From contig CALXKL010000004.1 in the NCBI GenBank assembly GCA_944388965.1, positions 1 through 64,000 of the forward strand: a DNA stretch of 64,000 bases, in the 5' to 3' direction. Under the pieces are notes generated by a model. The model did no database searches, was not told the origin of the DNA, and saw only the letters and a program-made list of their open reading frames with translations. The stretch's first letter is position 1, and each line of letters begins with the position of its first letter. The DNA comes from an uncultured Spirochaetales bacterium. GTDB taxonomy: Bacteria > Spirochaetota > Spirochaetia > Sphaerochaetales > Sphaerochaetaceae. Made by a program: the position numbers and the translations under genes. Shown here piece by piece: positions 57,978 to 64,000 of the stretch.

Positions 57978-59008
57978 GAAGATCCGCCGCATGCATCCTG
58001 ATCCTCCTGCTGACCTGCTCGCTTCTTGCAGGGACGGGCATCACGGCCCAGGGGCGCGGACAGGCCGTCCTGACGGACGACAGCGTACGTCATGCGTTCA
58101 CCCACAACCCCGCGTTCATCACATCAAGCGACTTCTCGCTCCACATACCGATCCAGACACGTGTGCACAATGTGACGGGAATACTCGGAAGCGACTTCAC
58201 GGGAAACATCAAGGGGATAATGTCAGGGGATGCCAGAAGGATGGCAACGTCGATTCTGGACATACTCAGGAGCTTCAACGGCAGGATGGACCTTCTTGAG
58301 GTGGAAGAAGGCTTGTCATTCACGCTGAAGGGACTCGGTGCAGGCGTCTTCCTTCGTCAGAAGGCCGTAACATACGACGGTTCCCTCGGCATGCGCTTCG
58401 CCCTGGAGATGGAGGCCGAACTCGACTGGGGTCTCGGCTGGAGGTGGGACCTGGATAATGGATACACCATCGCGGCCGGCCTCGTGAACCGTACGCGGAT
58501 AGGACTCAGGACAAGCCTTGTCGGAGTCGATACGGTGGTAGATTTCCTTCTGGACCCTCCATCCGCGCTCGACATATCGCTGGAGGAGGACATCGCCAAC
58601 AGTTTCGACATCGGCACATACTTCTGTCTTCCATATGGCTTCTCGACATCATTCGTGGTCCGGGACATCGGACCTGACGGGAATACGGCGACGATCGACA
58701 CGGCCTTCGGCTGGAAAGGCTCGCTCTCCATCCTCTCCCTGTCCCTCGAAGCCGGGCTGAAAGGCTGGAGTTCCATTCGGGACGAAGTCGATCTGATGAA
58801 AAGTCTGGATGCAGGTCTCTCGCTTGGAATCACGAGCCTCCTGTCGATCAGCGCAGGAATCGACGGAGGCTATCCGTCATTCGGAATCGACCTCGAGCTG
58901 CTGTGCTTCGCCATCAGCGCTGCATGGTACTGGCAGGACTACGGAGTGGTATACGGCCTCGCACCACGCGATGTGCTGTCGATTGAAATAGCGCTGCTCA
59001 TAGACTAG
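57974..59008 (+). CDS. Exported protein, probable outer-membrane beta-barrel-like
   Basis: 344 residues. Signal peptide SAACILILLLTCSLLAGTG, then alternating hydrophobic/polar strands with many aromatic residues and a C-terminus ending in IEIALLID, as in spirochaetal outer-membrane or surface proteins. Early NPAFITSSDFSLHIP resembles the start of TraF/OmpP1-like barrels. The start is GTG at 57974, overlapping the lipoprotein stop (GTGA). The family is not certain. Confidence 0.65.
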   Translation: MRRSAACILILLLTCSLLAGTGITAQGRGQAVLTDDSVRHAFTHNPAFITSSDFSLHIPIQTRVHNVTGILGSDFTGNIKGIMSGDARRMATSILDILRSFNGRMDLLEVEEGLSFTLKGLGAGVFLRQKAVTYDGSLGMRFALEMEAELDWGLGWRWDLDNGYTIAAGLVNRTRIGLRTSLVGVDTVVDFLLDPPSALDISLEEDIANSFDIGTYFCLPYGFSTSFVVRDIGPDGNTATIDTAFGWKGSLSILSLSLEAGLKGWSSIRDEVDLMKSLDAGLSLGITSLLSISAGIDGGYPSFGIDLELLCFAISAAWYWQDYGVVYGLAPRDVLSIEIALLID

Positions 59009-59054
59009 CCGGGAAAGCGGACCGGAAAAGACTTGGACACACATGGACAACAGG

Positions 59055-59080
59055 AGGAGATGGTCTCATGGCCATCTCCT
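59055..59080. terminator. Hairpin between convergent operons
   Basis: AGGAGATGG (59055-59063) pairs perfectly with CCATCTCCT (59072-59080), 8-base loop. The T tract is missing, so a terminator role is only probable. Confidence 0.4.
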
Positions 59081-59091
59081 GCCCAGATGGA

Positions 59092-59457
59092 CTAGAAGTC
59101 CTCGACACTCTCCAGATGATATCCTTCGCCCTCGACGACCCGCCGAAGCAGGTCATGAGAGACATCGCGGTTCACGGCAAGGACGACGTGGCCGTCCTTC
59201 CAGGTGATGCTCTCCACCGCGGCTCCGCTTATCCCGTCCAAGGCCTTGCGCACCCGGTCCTCGCAGTGGGGACAGTGCATCCCGGCCACGACAAGGCGCA
59301 TCCTATGCGTCACATCATCCAGTCTCTTGGTCTCGACCGATGTCATCGGCGACGAGGCCGTGCAGCACGAGCCCTGGCCCCTGAAATGCCTTATGGAACC
59401 CTTCAGCGCCAACGCCATCATCAGGATGACGATCAGGAATATGATCAAGTCAACCAT
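59092..59457 (-). CDS. Feo-operon small membrane protein fused to an HMA domain
   Basis: 121 residues. Residues 1-32 form a membrane helix and Cys tail (VDLIIFLIVILMMALALKGS, GQGSCC), as in FeoB-associated Cys-rich proteins. Residues 53-121 form a heavy-metal-associated domain with the metal-binding GMHCPHCEDRV. The fusion is unusual. GGAGAGGAAG precedes the ATG at 59457. It is the last gene of the iron operon. An iron or copper chaperone role at the membrane is an inference. Confidence 0.7.
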   Translation of the reverse strand: MVDLIIFLIVILMMALALKGSIRHFRGQGSCCTASSPMTSVETKRLDDVTHRMRLVVAGMHCPHCEDRVRKALDGISGAAVESITWKDGHVVLAVNRDVSHDLLRRVVEGEGYHLESVEDF

Positions 59458-59584
59458 CTGTCCACTTCCTCTCCTTCGCAGCCTTCCTGATCCTCTGGAC
59501 CAGGGTGTATATGAGCGCCCCAAGGATATAGACGACCATGATGATGGCGAAGAAGATCAGCATCGAACCCGTGGAATCACCCAT
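59450..59584 (-). CDS. Small single-helix membrane protein of the feo operon (44 residues)
   Basis: A short frame from the ATG at 59584: MGDSTGSM, then a strong membrane helix LIFFAIIMVVYILGALIYTL and a basic tail. It overlaps the upstream Cys-rich gene by 8 bases and the downstream HMA gene by 8 bases, so its place in the operon is tight. It is too short for usual gene calling. Confidence 0.6.
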   Translation of the reverse strand: MGDSTGSMLIFFAIIMVVYILGALIYTLVQRIRKAAKERKWTDG

Positions 59585-59771
59585 TGGATGTCTCCTTCCG
59601 CCTGTCGAGCTCCTTATCGATCAACGCCTCGAAGTGCATACAGGACCCGCAGCAATGCCCTGCCTGGGAACAGCCTGTGCATCTGCCGGCCCTGCGGTCC
59701 CTGACCAGCTTGCGTACGGCCAGGGCCACCAGGGCGATGACAATCGCGACGACGACCATGTCTGCAAACAT
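59577..59771 (-). CDS. FeoB-associated Cys-rich membrane protein
   Basis: 64 residues: N-terminal membrane helix DMVVVAIVIALVALAVRKLV, then a Cys cluster GRCTGCSQAGHCCGSCMHF. This is the recognised FeoB-associated Cys-rich type. GGGAGGAAAG precedes the ATG. It follows feoB by 71 bases on the same strand and may assist ferrous iron import; the role is not proven. Confidence 0.8.
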   Translation of the reverse strand: MFADMVVVAIVIALVALAVRKLVRDRRAGRCTGCSQAGHCCGSCMHFEALIDKELDRRKETSNG

Positions 59772-59842
59772 ATCTTTCCTCCCGGGGCATCATGACGGCA
59801 GGAGCCGGACCGGCTCCATGCACGTCATTGTCCGCATTCTTC

Positions 59843-62035
59843 TCAGGCGCTTGCCGCGTCCACGCTTCTCCTGCTGTAGCTCTTGAGGTCCTTGTAAGGA
59901 TCGGGACGGAAGAGCATGAAGAGAATGGCCACCAGGAACACCGCCGCCACGACCGTCCCGATTCCGAACGATCCGTATGCGACCAGCTTGCCGATCTGGA
60001 ACACGATCATCGTCGTGACGTATGCGAACACGTTCTGGAAGACAATCGCGAACCAGAACCATCTGCGGCTCTGCAGCTGCTGGGCCATCGTCGCGATGGC
60101 GGCCAGACACGGAGAGTCCAACATGTTGAACATCAGGAAGCAGAATGCCGCCAGGGCACTTGGTACGCCGTTGAATGTGAACCACTGGGCGACGGCCGGA
60201 GCCACCACGCCTGCATCCTCGACATCCCCTGCGACGGAGGCCAGGACGCCCATCGTGGAGACGATCGCCTCCTTGGCCGTGAAGCCGGACAGGGATGCCG
60301 CCACAGGCTGCCACTGCCCGAAGCCGAGCGGTGCGAACAGCGGTGCGATGAAGCCGCCTATCGTGGCCAGCAGCGAATCGTCGCTGTCGACCATGCCGAA
60401 ACCGTCGGGTCCGAAACCGAAGCCTCCAAGGAACCACATCACGACACATGCCAGGAAAAGAATGGTTCCGGCCTTGATGATGAAGCCCTTCAATCGCTCC
60501 CAGACATGCATGAGAACGGTCCTTACGGACGGGACATGGTAGGCTGGAAGCTCCATGACGAAAGGTGCGGGCTTTCCAGAGAACGGTCTGGTCTTCTTGA
60601 GAATGATGGCGCTCACCAGAACCGCCACGATCCCCAGGAAGTACATCGCAGGTGCGACCCATGCAGACTCTGCGTAGCCCATCGTCGCGCCTGCTATGAC
60701 GCCGGCCATCAGGGATATGACGGGAAGCTTCGCCCCGCAGGGGATGAACGTCGCCGTCATGATCGTCAGTCTCCTGTCGTTGTCCTGCTCGATGGTGCGG
60801 CTGGCCATGATGCCCGGGATTCCGCATCCGGAGGATATCAGCAGAGGGATGAAGCTCTTGCCCGACAGGCCGAAATGACGGAACACCCTGTCCATGACGA
60901 AGGCGATCCTTACCATGTATCCGCAATCCTCGAGAATCGAGAGGAACAGGAAGAGGATGGCCATCTGCGGGACGAAGCCGAGGACGGCGACAAGACCGCC
61001 GACGATGCCGTCGACAACCAGACTCGTCACCACCTCGCCGGCACCGATGGCTGCCAGCATTCCAGAGAACAGGTCTGCGACCCAGCCTCCGAACGTGTCG
61101 TTCGTCCAGTCCGTGACCCATGTTCCGACGGTCGTGACCGAGATGTAGTAGACGATGAACATCACCGCTATGAATATGGGGATTCCGAGGATCCTGTTCG
61201 TCACGACACGGTCTATCCTGTCCGAGACGGTGAGCTTGGTTCCACTCTTCTTCACCGTGGTCGAGACGAGCTTCTGGATGTACCTGTAACGCTCGTCTGT
61301 GATGATGGATTCGATATCGTCATCCCTCTTCTCCTCGAGGGTGCGTCTCAGTTCGTCGACGGTCTTCCTCGCCTCGGCATCAAGCTTCATCTGGGGCACG
61401 ACCTTCTCGTCGTTCTCAAGGACCTTCACCGCATACCATCTTCTTCTGGGTGCGCTGACTGTGAGAAGGTCGGCTATCCTGGACACCGCGGCCTCGACAT
61501 CATCGCTGAAGATATCCTTTGGAAGCGGGACCTCTCTGCTGTGCGCCACCTTCACGGCCTCGTCGACCAGCTCGCCCAGTCCGGTCTTCTTCAGCGCCGA
61601 GGTCTCGACGACCGGACAGCCGAGAACCATCGACAGCCTCTTCGAGTCGATCTTCAGGCCCCTCTTTCCGATCAGGTCGGACATGTTGAGCGCGATGACC
61701 ACGGGGATTCCGGTCTCGATGAGCTGCGTCGTCAGGTAGAGGTTCCTCTCGATGTTCGTGGCATCCACCAGATCGACGATGACATCCGGGTTCTCATTGA
61801 GCAGATAGTCGCGGGAGACGACCTCCTCCAGAGTATAGGGACTGAGCGAATAGATTCCGGGAAGGTCCGTAACGATGATCTCTTCACCACGCTTCCTGTC
61901 CTTCAGCCGTCCCTCCTTCTTCTCGACCGTGACGCCAGGCCAGTTGCCGACATACTGGTTGGCACCTGTGAGCGCGTTGAACATGGTCGTCTTTCCGCAG
62001 TTGGGGTTTCCTGCAAGTGCGATTCTGATTCCCAT
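59843..62035 (-). CDS. feoB: Ferrous iron transport protein FeoB
   Basis: A 730-residue GTPase/permease that moves Fe2+ across the inner membrane. The N-terminal G domain has G1 GNPNCGKTT (9-17), G3 DLPGIYSL, G4 NMSD, then a GDI helix bundle and two Gate-type membrane blocks with the conserved cysteines LLISSGCGIPGIMASRTIE broken as SSGCGIPGIMASR and AAFCFLMFNMLDSPCLAAI broken as MLDSPCLAA. The start at 62035 has AAGGAGG upstream; the longer frame is inside the feoA gene. An operon of two feoA genes and FeoB-associated small proteins surrounds it. Confidence 0.96.
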   Translation of the reverse strand: MGIRIALAGNPNCGKTTMFNALTGANQYVGNWPGVTVEKKEGRLKDRKRGEEIIVTDLPGIYSLSPYTLEEVVSRDYLLNENPDVIVDLVDATNIERNLYLTTQLIETGIPVVIALNMSDLIGKRGLKIDSKRLSMVLGCPVVETSALKKTGLGELVDEAVKVAHSREVPLPKDIFSDDVEAAVSRIADLLTVSAPRRRWYAVKVLENDEKVVPQMKLDAEARKTVDELRRTLEEKRDDDIESIITDERYRYIQKLVSTTVKKSGTKLTVSDRIDRVVTNRILGIPIFIAVMFIVYYISVTTVGTWVTDWTNDTFGGWVADLFSGMLAAIGAGEVVTSLVVDGIVGGLVAVLGFVPQMAILFLFLSILEDCGYMVRIAFVMDRVFRHFGLSGKSFIPLLISSGCGIPGIMASRTIEQDNDRRLTIMTATFIPCGAKLPVISLMAGVIAGATMGYAESAWVAPAMYFLGIVAVLVSAIILKKTRPFSGKPAPFVMELPAYHVPSVRTVLMHVWERLKGFIIKAGTILFLACVVMWFLGGFGFGPDGFGMVDSDDSLLATIGGFIAPLFAPLGFGQWQPVAASLSGFTAKEAIVSTMGVLASVAGDVEDAGVVAPAVAQWFTFNGVPSALAAFCFLMFNMLDSPCLAAIATMAQQLQSRRWFWFAIVFQNVFAYVTTMIVFQIGKLVAYGSFGIGTVVAAVFLVAILFMLFRPDPYKDLKSYSRRSVDAASA

Positions 62036-62040
62036 CTTCT

Positions 62041-62265
62041 CTACACCTCCTTGACCTCGACGCATGCCGCGTCGCCCTTTCTGACGGACAGTTCATAACC
62101 CCTGACCGTGATCTCGACAGGATCACCGAGCGGAGCGACCTTGCGTATGTGCAGCTCCGTGCCCCTGGTGATGCCCATGTCCATGATCCTCCTCTTGTAG
62201 GCGCCGTCCCCGTCGATCGACAGGACACGCACGACGCTTCCAACCTGAGCTTCCCCTAGTGTCAT
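62041..62265 (-). CDS. feoA: FeoA-domain protein (second)
   Basis: 74 residues of the SH3-like FeoA domain: TLGEAQVGSVVRVLSIDGDG, YKRRIMDMGITRGTELHI, then GDPVEITVRGYELSVRKGDA broken as PVEITVRGYELSVRKGD. It probably modulates FeoB. AAGGAG lies about 10 bases before the ATG at 62265, and 5 bases separate it from feoB. A related but distinct feoA gene is 26 bases upstream. Confidence 0.9.
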   Translation of the reverse strand: MTLGEAQVGSVVRVLSIDGDGAYKRRIMDMGITRGTELHIRKVAPLGDPVEITVRGYELSVRKGDAACVEVKEV

Positions 62266-62291
62266 ACAGATATCTCCTTTGCGGACTTGCC

Positions 62292-62507
62292 TCAGAAGTC
62301 CACCATTATGTGCCTTGCCATGTCGGCGTCGATCGCGATCCTGGAATCCTTTATGCTGACGATCACGTTTCCACCCAGCCTGTTCACGATCTCCACGGGC
62401 GCCTGGTCGACGAACCCGAGGTTCATCAGGTGCCTTCTCATGTCCTCTCCGCCGGAAAGTCTTGAAATCCTTGCCTTGTCTCCAATCTGCATCAATGTAA
62501 GCGGCAT
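62292..62507 (-). CDS. feoA: FeoA-domain protein (first)
   Basis: 71 residues: MPLTLMQIGDKARISRLSGG, DMRRHLMNLGFVDQAPVEIV, then GGNVIVSIKDSRIAIDADMA broken as NVIVSIKDSRIAIDADMA. It is first in the operon. The start at 62507 is preferred because GAAGG lies 8 bases upstream; a GTG at 62516 would add three residues. It shares limited identity with the second FeoA, so they are old paralogues. Confidence 0.88.
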   Translation of the reverse strand: MPLTLMQIGDKARISRLSGGEDMRRHLMNLGFVDQAPVEIVNRLGGNVIVSIKDSRIAIDADMARHIMVDF

Positions 62508-62528
62508 CACATTCACCTTCTCAACTTG

Positions 62529-62542
62529 TTAGCAATAGCTAA
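62529..62542. promoter_or_regulatory. DtxR/IdeR-like operator box 1
   Basis: TTAGCAATAGCTAA fits TTAG-N6-CTAA, the core of the DtxR-family box. It lies 22 bases upstream of the feoA start, just downstream of the predicted transcription start. Confidence 0.55.
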
Positions 62543-62559
62543 TTCAAATTTCTGTTGTT

Positions 62560-62588
62560 AGTCTATGCAAACTCATATTCATAGTCAA
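62560..62588 (-). promoter_or_regulatory. Sigma-70 promoter of the feo operon
   Basis: Minus strand TTGACT (62588-62583), a 17-base spacer and TAGACT (62565-62560). Transcription would begin near 62553. Confidence 0.65.
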
Positions 62589-62663
62589 TGCAGAATCGTA
62601 AAATTAAAGCGAATTTGTTGATTTCAAGCTGAATCACACTTCCAGTGTGAAACTGTAATTCGA

Positions 62664-62677
62664 TTAGAATAAGCTAA
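62664..62677. promoter_or_regulatory. DtxR/IdeR-like operator box 2
   Basis: TTAGAATAAGCTAA, TTAG-N6-CTAA, 11 of 14 bases shared with box 1; about 76 bases upstream of the feo -35. Confidence 0.45.
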
Positions 62678-62748
62678 TATCGTCATCTGTACCTCTGCAA
62701 CATATCCTTGAAATACTGATATTTACCAGAAGTCAGACTTGATTATGA

Positions 62749-62762
62749 TTAGCAAGGACTAA
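62749..62762. promoter_or_regulatory. DtxR/IdeR-like operator box 3
   Basis: TTAGCAAGGACTAA, TTAG-N6-CTAA, 11 of 14 bases shared with box 1; about 160 bases upstream of the feo -35. Confidence 0.4.
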
Positions 62763-62931
62763 TATTACTGGTACAAAACGGTCTGAGAAGAACATTCTCA
62801 AAGATTTCAGGTTGGGTTTCAGGCTAAATCAGCATTTTCCAACACTTTTCGCACCCTGCCACAAGTACTTGGCCTAAAGGTAATCACCTACAGTGCCTTC
62901 ACTTGTCATGAACACCGTTACAAAACCCGTA

Positions 62932-63039
62932 GATAATAAAAAACCCCTGTGCGGGAAAAAGGAGGTAAACCGCAGTAGGGGAACAAAAGGAGGTAAATTT
63001 ATGTGTTGGAAACTCTTTGTTTCCGTGTTATGGCCTTAA
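62932..63039 (+). promoter_or_regulatory. Short transcript-like unit with hairpin, twin ribosome sites and a 12-codon frame
   Basis: GATAAT (62932-62937) could be a -10. It is followed by CCCCTGTGCGG (62944-62954) pairing with CCGCAGTAGGGG (62970-62981). AAAAGGAGGTAAA occurs twice, at 62956 and 62985, and the second leads into ATG at 63001, encoding MCWKLFVSVLWP. No plus-strand gene follows. The rest of the 62517-63341 gap is AT-rich without a recognised gene. Confidence 0.35.
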
Positions 63040-63294
63040 GATATTCGAATACGGATTTTATGTCAATATTTTTTTTGAAAATTTGTATACAAATTTCTAT
63101 TTTTTATGCGTATTCGTTTGAAAACGGGAATCTTCGTGTCACTATTTCTTTGTAGTATAAGCAGTTAGTACAATTGTAAAATCCATATCCACTTTGTGAA
63201 ATTTTCGTTTCAGACCAGTCGGTCTCTCTGTTCCATCCCGTTTTTCGGACTTCCATACCAACTGAAAGGCCTGTTTCACGTGGCCGGGCACAAT

Positions 63295-63320
63295 GAAGGC
63301 CGCCCTCGCGGACGGCCTTC
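63295..63320 (-). terminator. Hairpin downstream of the phosphofructokinase gene
   Basis: GAAGGCCG (63295-63302) pairs perfectly with CGGCCTTC (63313-63320); no long T tract follows on the minus strand. Confidence 0.5.
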
Positions 63321-63341
63321 ACAATGCCTTGGCAAAACCGG

Positions 63342-64000
63342 TCAGTTCTTCATGCTGAACGGCTGACGGGTGTTCTCAAGCACATCCCTCCAAAGGCTGC
63401 CTTCGACGTCGACATGGCTTCTCTTGGACACGGCCTGCTTGATGGGCAGGTAGACGAACTGGTTGTTCACGCGGCTGACCAGACATCTGGTCTTTCCCGC
63501 CATGGCCGCATGCACCGCATGGGCGCCAAGACGTGCGCAGTAGATCGAGTCGTAGCTGTTGGCAGGGGCCGAGCGGATGATGTACGACGGGTCGATGTAC
63601 TTGACCGATGTCGGGATGCCCTCGTCCTTGAAATACTGCTTGATCCTCTCCTTGAGGAAGATGCCGATGTCGTGGTACTTGATGTTGCCCGAGGCATCGG
63701 TCTCGCCTGTGGGAGGCGCGAACTCCTGGCCTGCACCCTCCGCGACGAGGATTACCGCGTGTCCACGTTCCAGAATCCTCCTCTTGAGGTTCTCCAGAAG
63801 GCCGTTGGGGCCATCGAGATCGAACGGACTCTCCGGGATGAGACAGAAGTTGACATCCGACTGGGCCAGGGACGTATGTGCGGCGATGAAGCCGGATTCG
63901 CGGCCCATGACCTTCACCAGGCCGATGCCGTTGATCGAATTCTTCGCCTCCACGTGTGCTCCGCGCACGGAGGGGACCGCGGAAGCGACAGCGGTGTCGA
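63342..64000 (-). CDS. 6-phosphofructokinase, 3' part (5' end beyond the window)
   Basis: 219 codons of a phosphofructokinase, open to the window edge. The visible C-terminal part has [19 protein letters not shown], then [18 protein letters not shown], the loop [14 protein letters not shown] and [17 protein letters not shown], with the R-S-A-P substrate segment. The pattern and length resemble the long spirochaete/chlamydia-like group that includes ATP- and PPi-dependent enzymes, so the phosphate donor is undecided because the donor-binding part is missing. A GTG at 63968 is internal, not the start. Confidence 0.9.
   Translation of the reverse strand, partial: DTAVASAVPSVRGAHVEAKNSINGIGLVKVMGRESGFIAAHTSLAQSDVNFCLIPESPFDLDGPNGLLENLKRRILERGHAVILVAEGAGQEFAPPTGETDASGNIKYHDIGIFLKERIKQYFKDEGIPTSVKYIDPSYIIRSAPANSYDSIYCARLGAHAVHAAMAGKTRCLVSRVNNQFVYLPIKQAVSKRSHVDVEGSLWRDVLENTRQPFSMKN

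Noticed and set aside
59792-62098. 768-codon plus-strand open frame opposite feoB
   Set aside because: It is antisense to a complete feoB with all motifs; long shadow frames are expected at this GC content. Composition is dominated by H, D, R and G, with no family pattern.
63104-63322. 72-codon minus-strand frame upstream of feo and downstream of phosphofructokinase
   Set aside because: No ribosome site and no family pattern; it runs through the phosphofructokinase 3' hairpin.
1-64000. tRNA, rRNA, CRISPR arrays and known riboswitches
   Set aside because: Looked for cloverleaf 3' ends with GGTTCGAATCC-type arms, regular spaced repeats, and T-box or common riboswitch cores; none was convincing by eye. 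A covariance-model scan was not possible here.

Overview
The window reads as ordinary chromosome of a GC-rich, gut-type spirochaete, most like the Sphaerochaetaceae and relatives. This is an inference from protein character: a 6-phosphofructokinase of the long spirochaete-like kind, a GMP synthase lacking its amidotransferase half, a DUF6062 protein, lipoproteins with short lipoboxes, and treponeme-like regulatory features. No rRNA, tRNA, CRISPR array, prophage or complete insertion sequence was recognised. Genes are packed densely in short operons with many 1-, 4- and 8-base stop/start overlaps.

Layout. 1-5.9 kb: rRNA methyltransferase rrmJ, an MscS channel, htpG, a TetR regulator with two clear operators, a DUF362 protein and a CheR/PAS gene fragment. 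6-14.7 kb: a polar amino-acid ABC transporter (fused binding protein-permease plus an ATPase with an extra C-terminal domain), a LytTR/GHKL two-component pair, a MATE pump, a second MscS operon, a heme-degrading-type protein and an ABM-domain protein. 14.8-19.2 kb: an AT-richer accessory island with DUF2442/DUF4160, a HigBA-type toxin-antitoxin, a nucleotidyltransferase, an MFS drug-efflux-like gene with an attenuator-like leader, and degenerate dispersed repeats. 19.2-30.3 kb: guaA-type GMP synthase, a phage-shock module (pspF divergent from pspABC and a toastrack protein) with a sigma-54 promoter, fucO, carAB and two small heat-shock genes behind a second sigma-54-like promoter. 30.7-41.4 kb: a degenerate AAA ATPase, aspS, an HI0933-type flavoprotein, a zur-znuACB zinc operon, a phosphodiesterase, zinc-ribbon proteins and a DnaJ-domain protein. 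41.5-44.5 kb: a divergent ADP-ribosylglycohydrolase / DUF262-DUF1524 (GmrSD-like) pair of defence type. 44.6-54 kb: two paralogous lipoproteins, one with a poly-G tract in its promoter, then tetR-HAD-ilvA, an MBL-OsmC operon, DUF6062, an aldolase and proS. 54.4-64 kb: glgA, an esterase, a lipoprotein and an envelope protein, the feo iron operon with three DtxR-like operators, an 825-base non-coding stretch, and the 3' part of a phosphofructokinase gene.

The genes form several coherent programmes: envelope stress and proteostasis (two sigma-54 promoters, psp, hsp20), metal homeostasis (Zur-Znu and DtxR-type boxes-Feo), mechanosensitive and efflux functions, and a mobile defence/toxin layer in the AT-rich islands. 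A recurrent feature is a -10 hexamer ending 6-8 bases before a start codon that has no Shine-Dalgarno sequence. It occurs at up to nine loci (rrmJ, mscS2, pspF, zur, a zinc-ribbon gene, ADP-ribosylglycohydrolase, ilvA, the MBL gene and the esterase), which suggests that leaderless mRNAs are common in this organism. All promoter, operator and terminator calls were made by eye.
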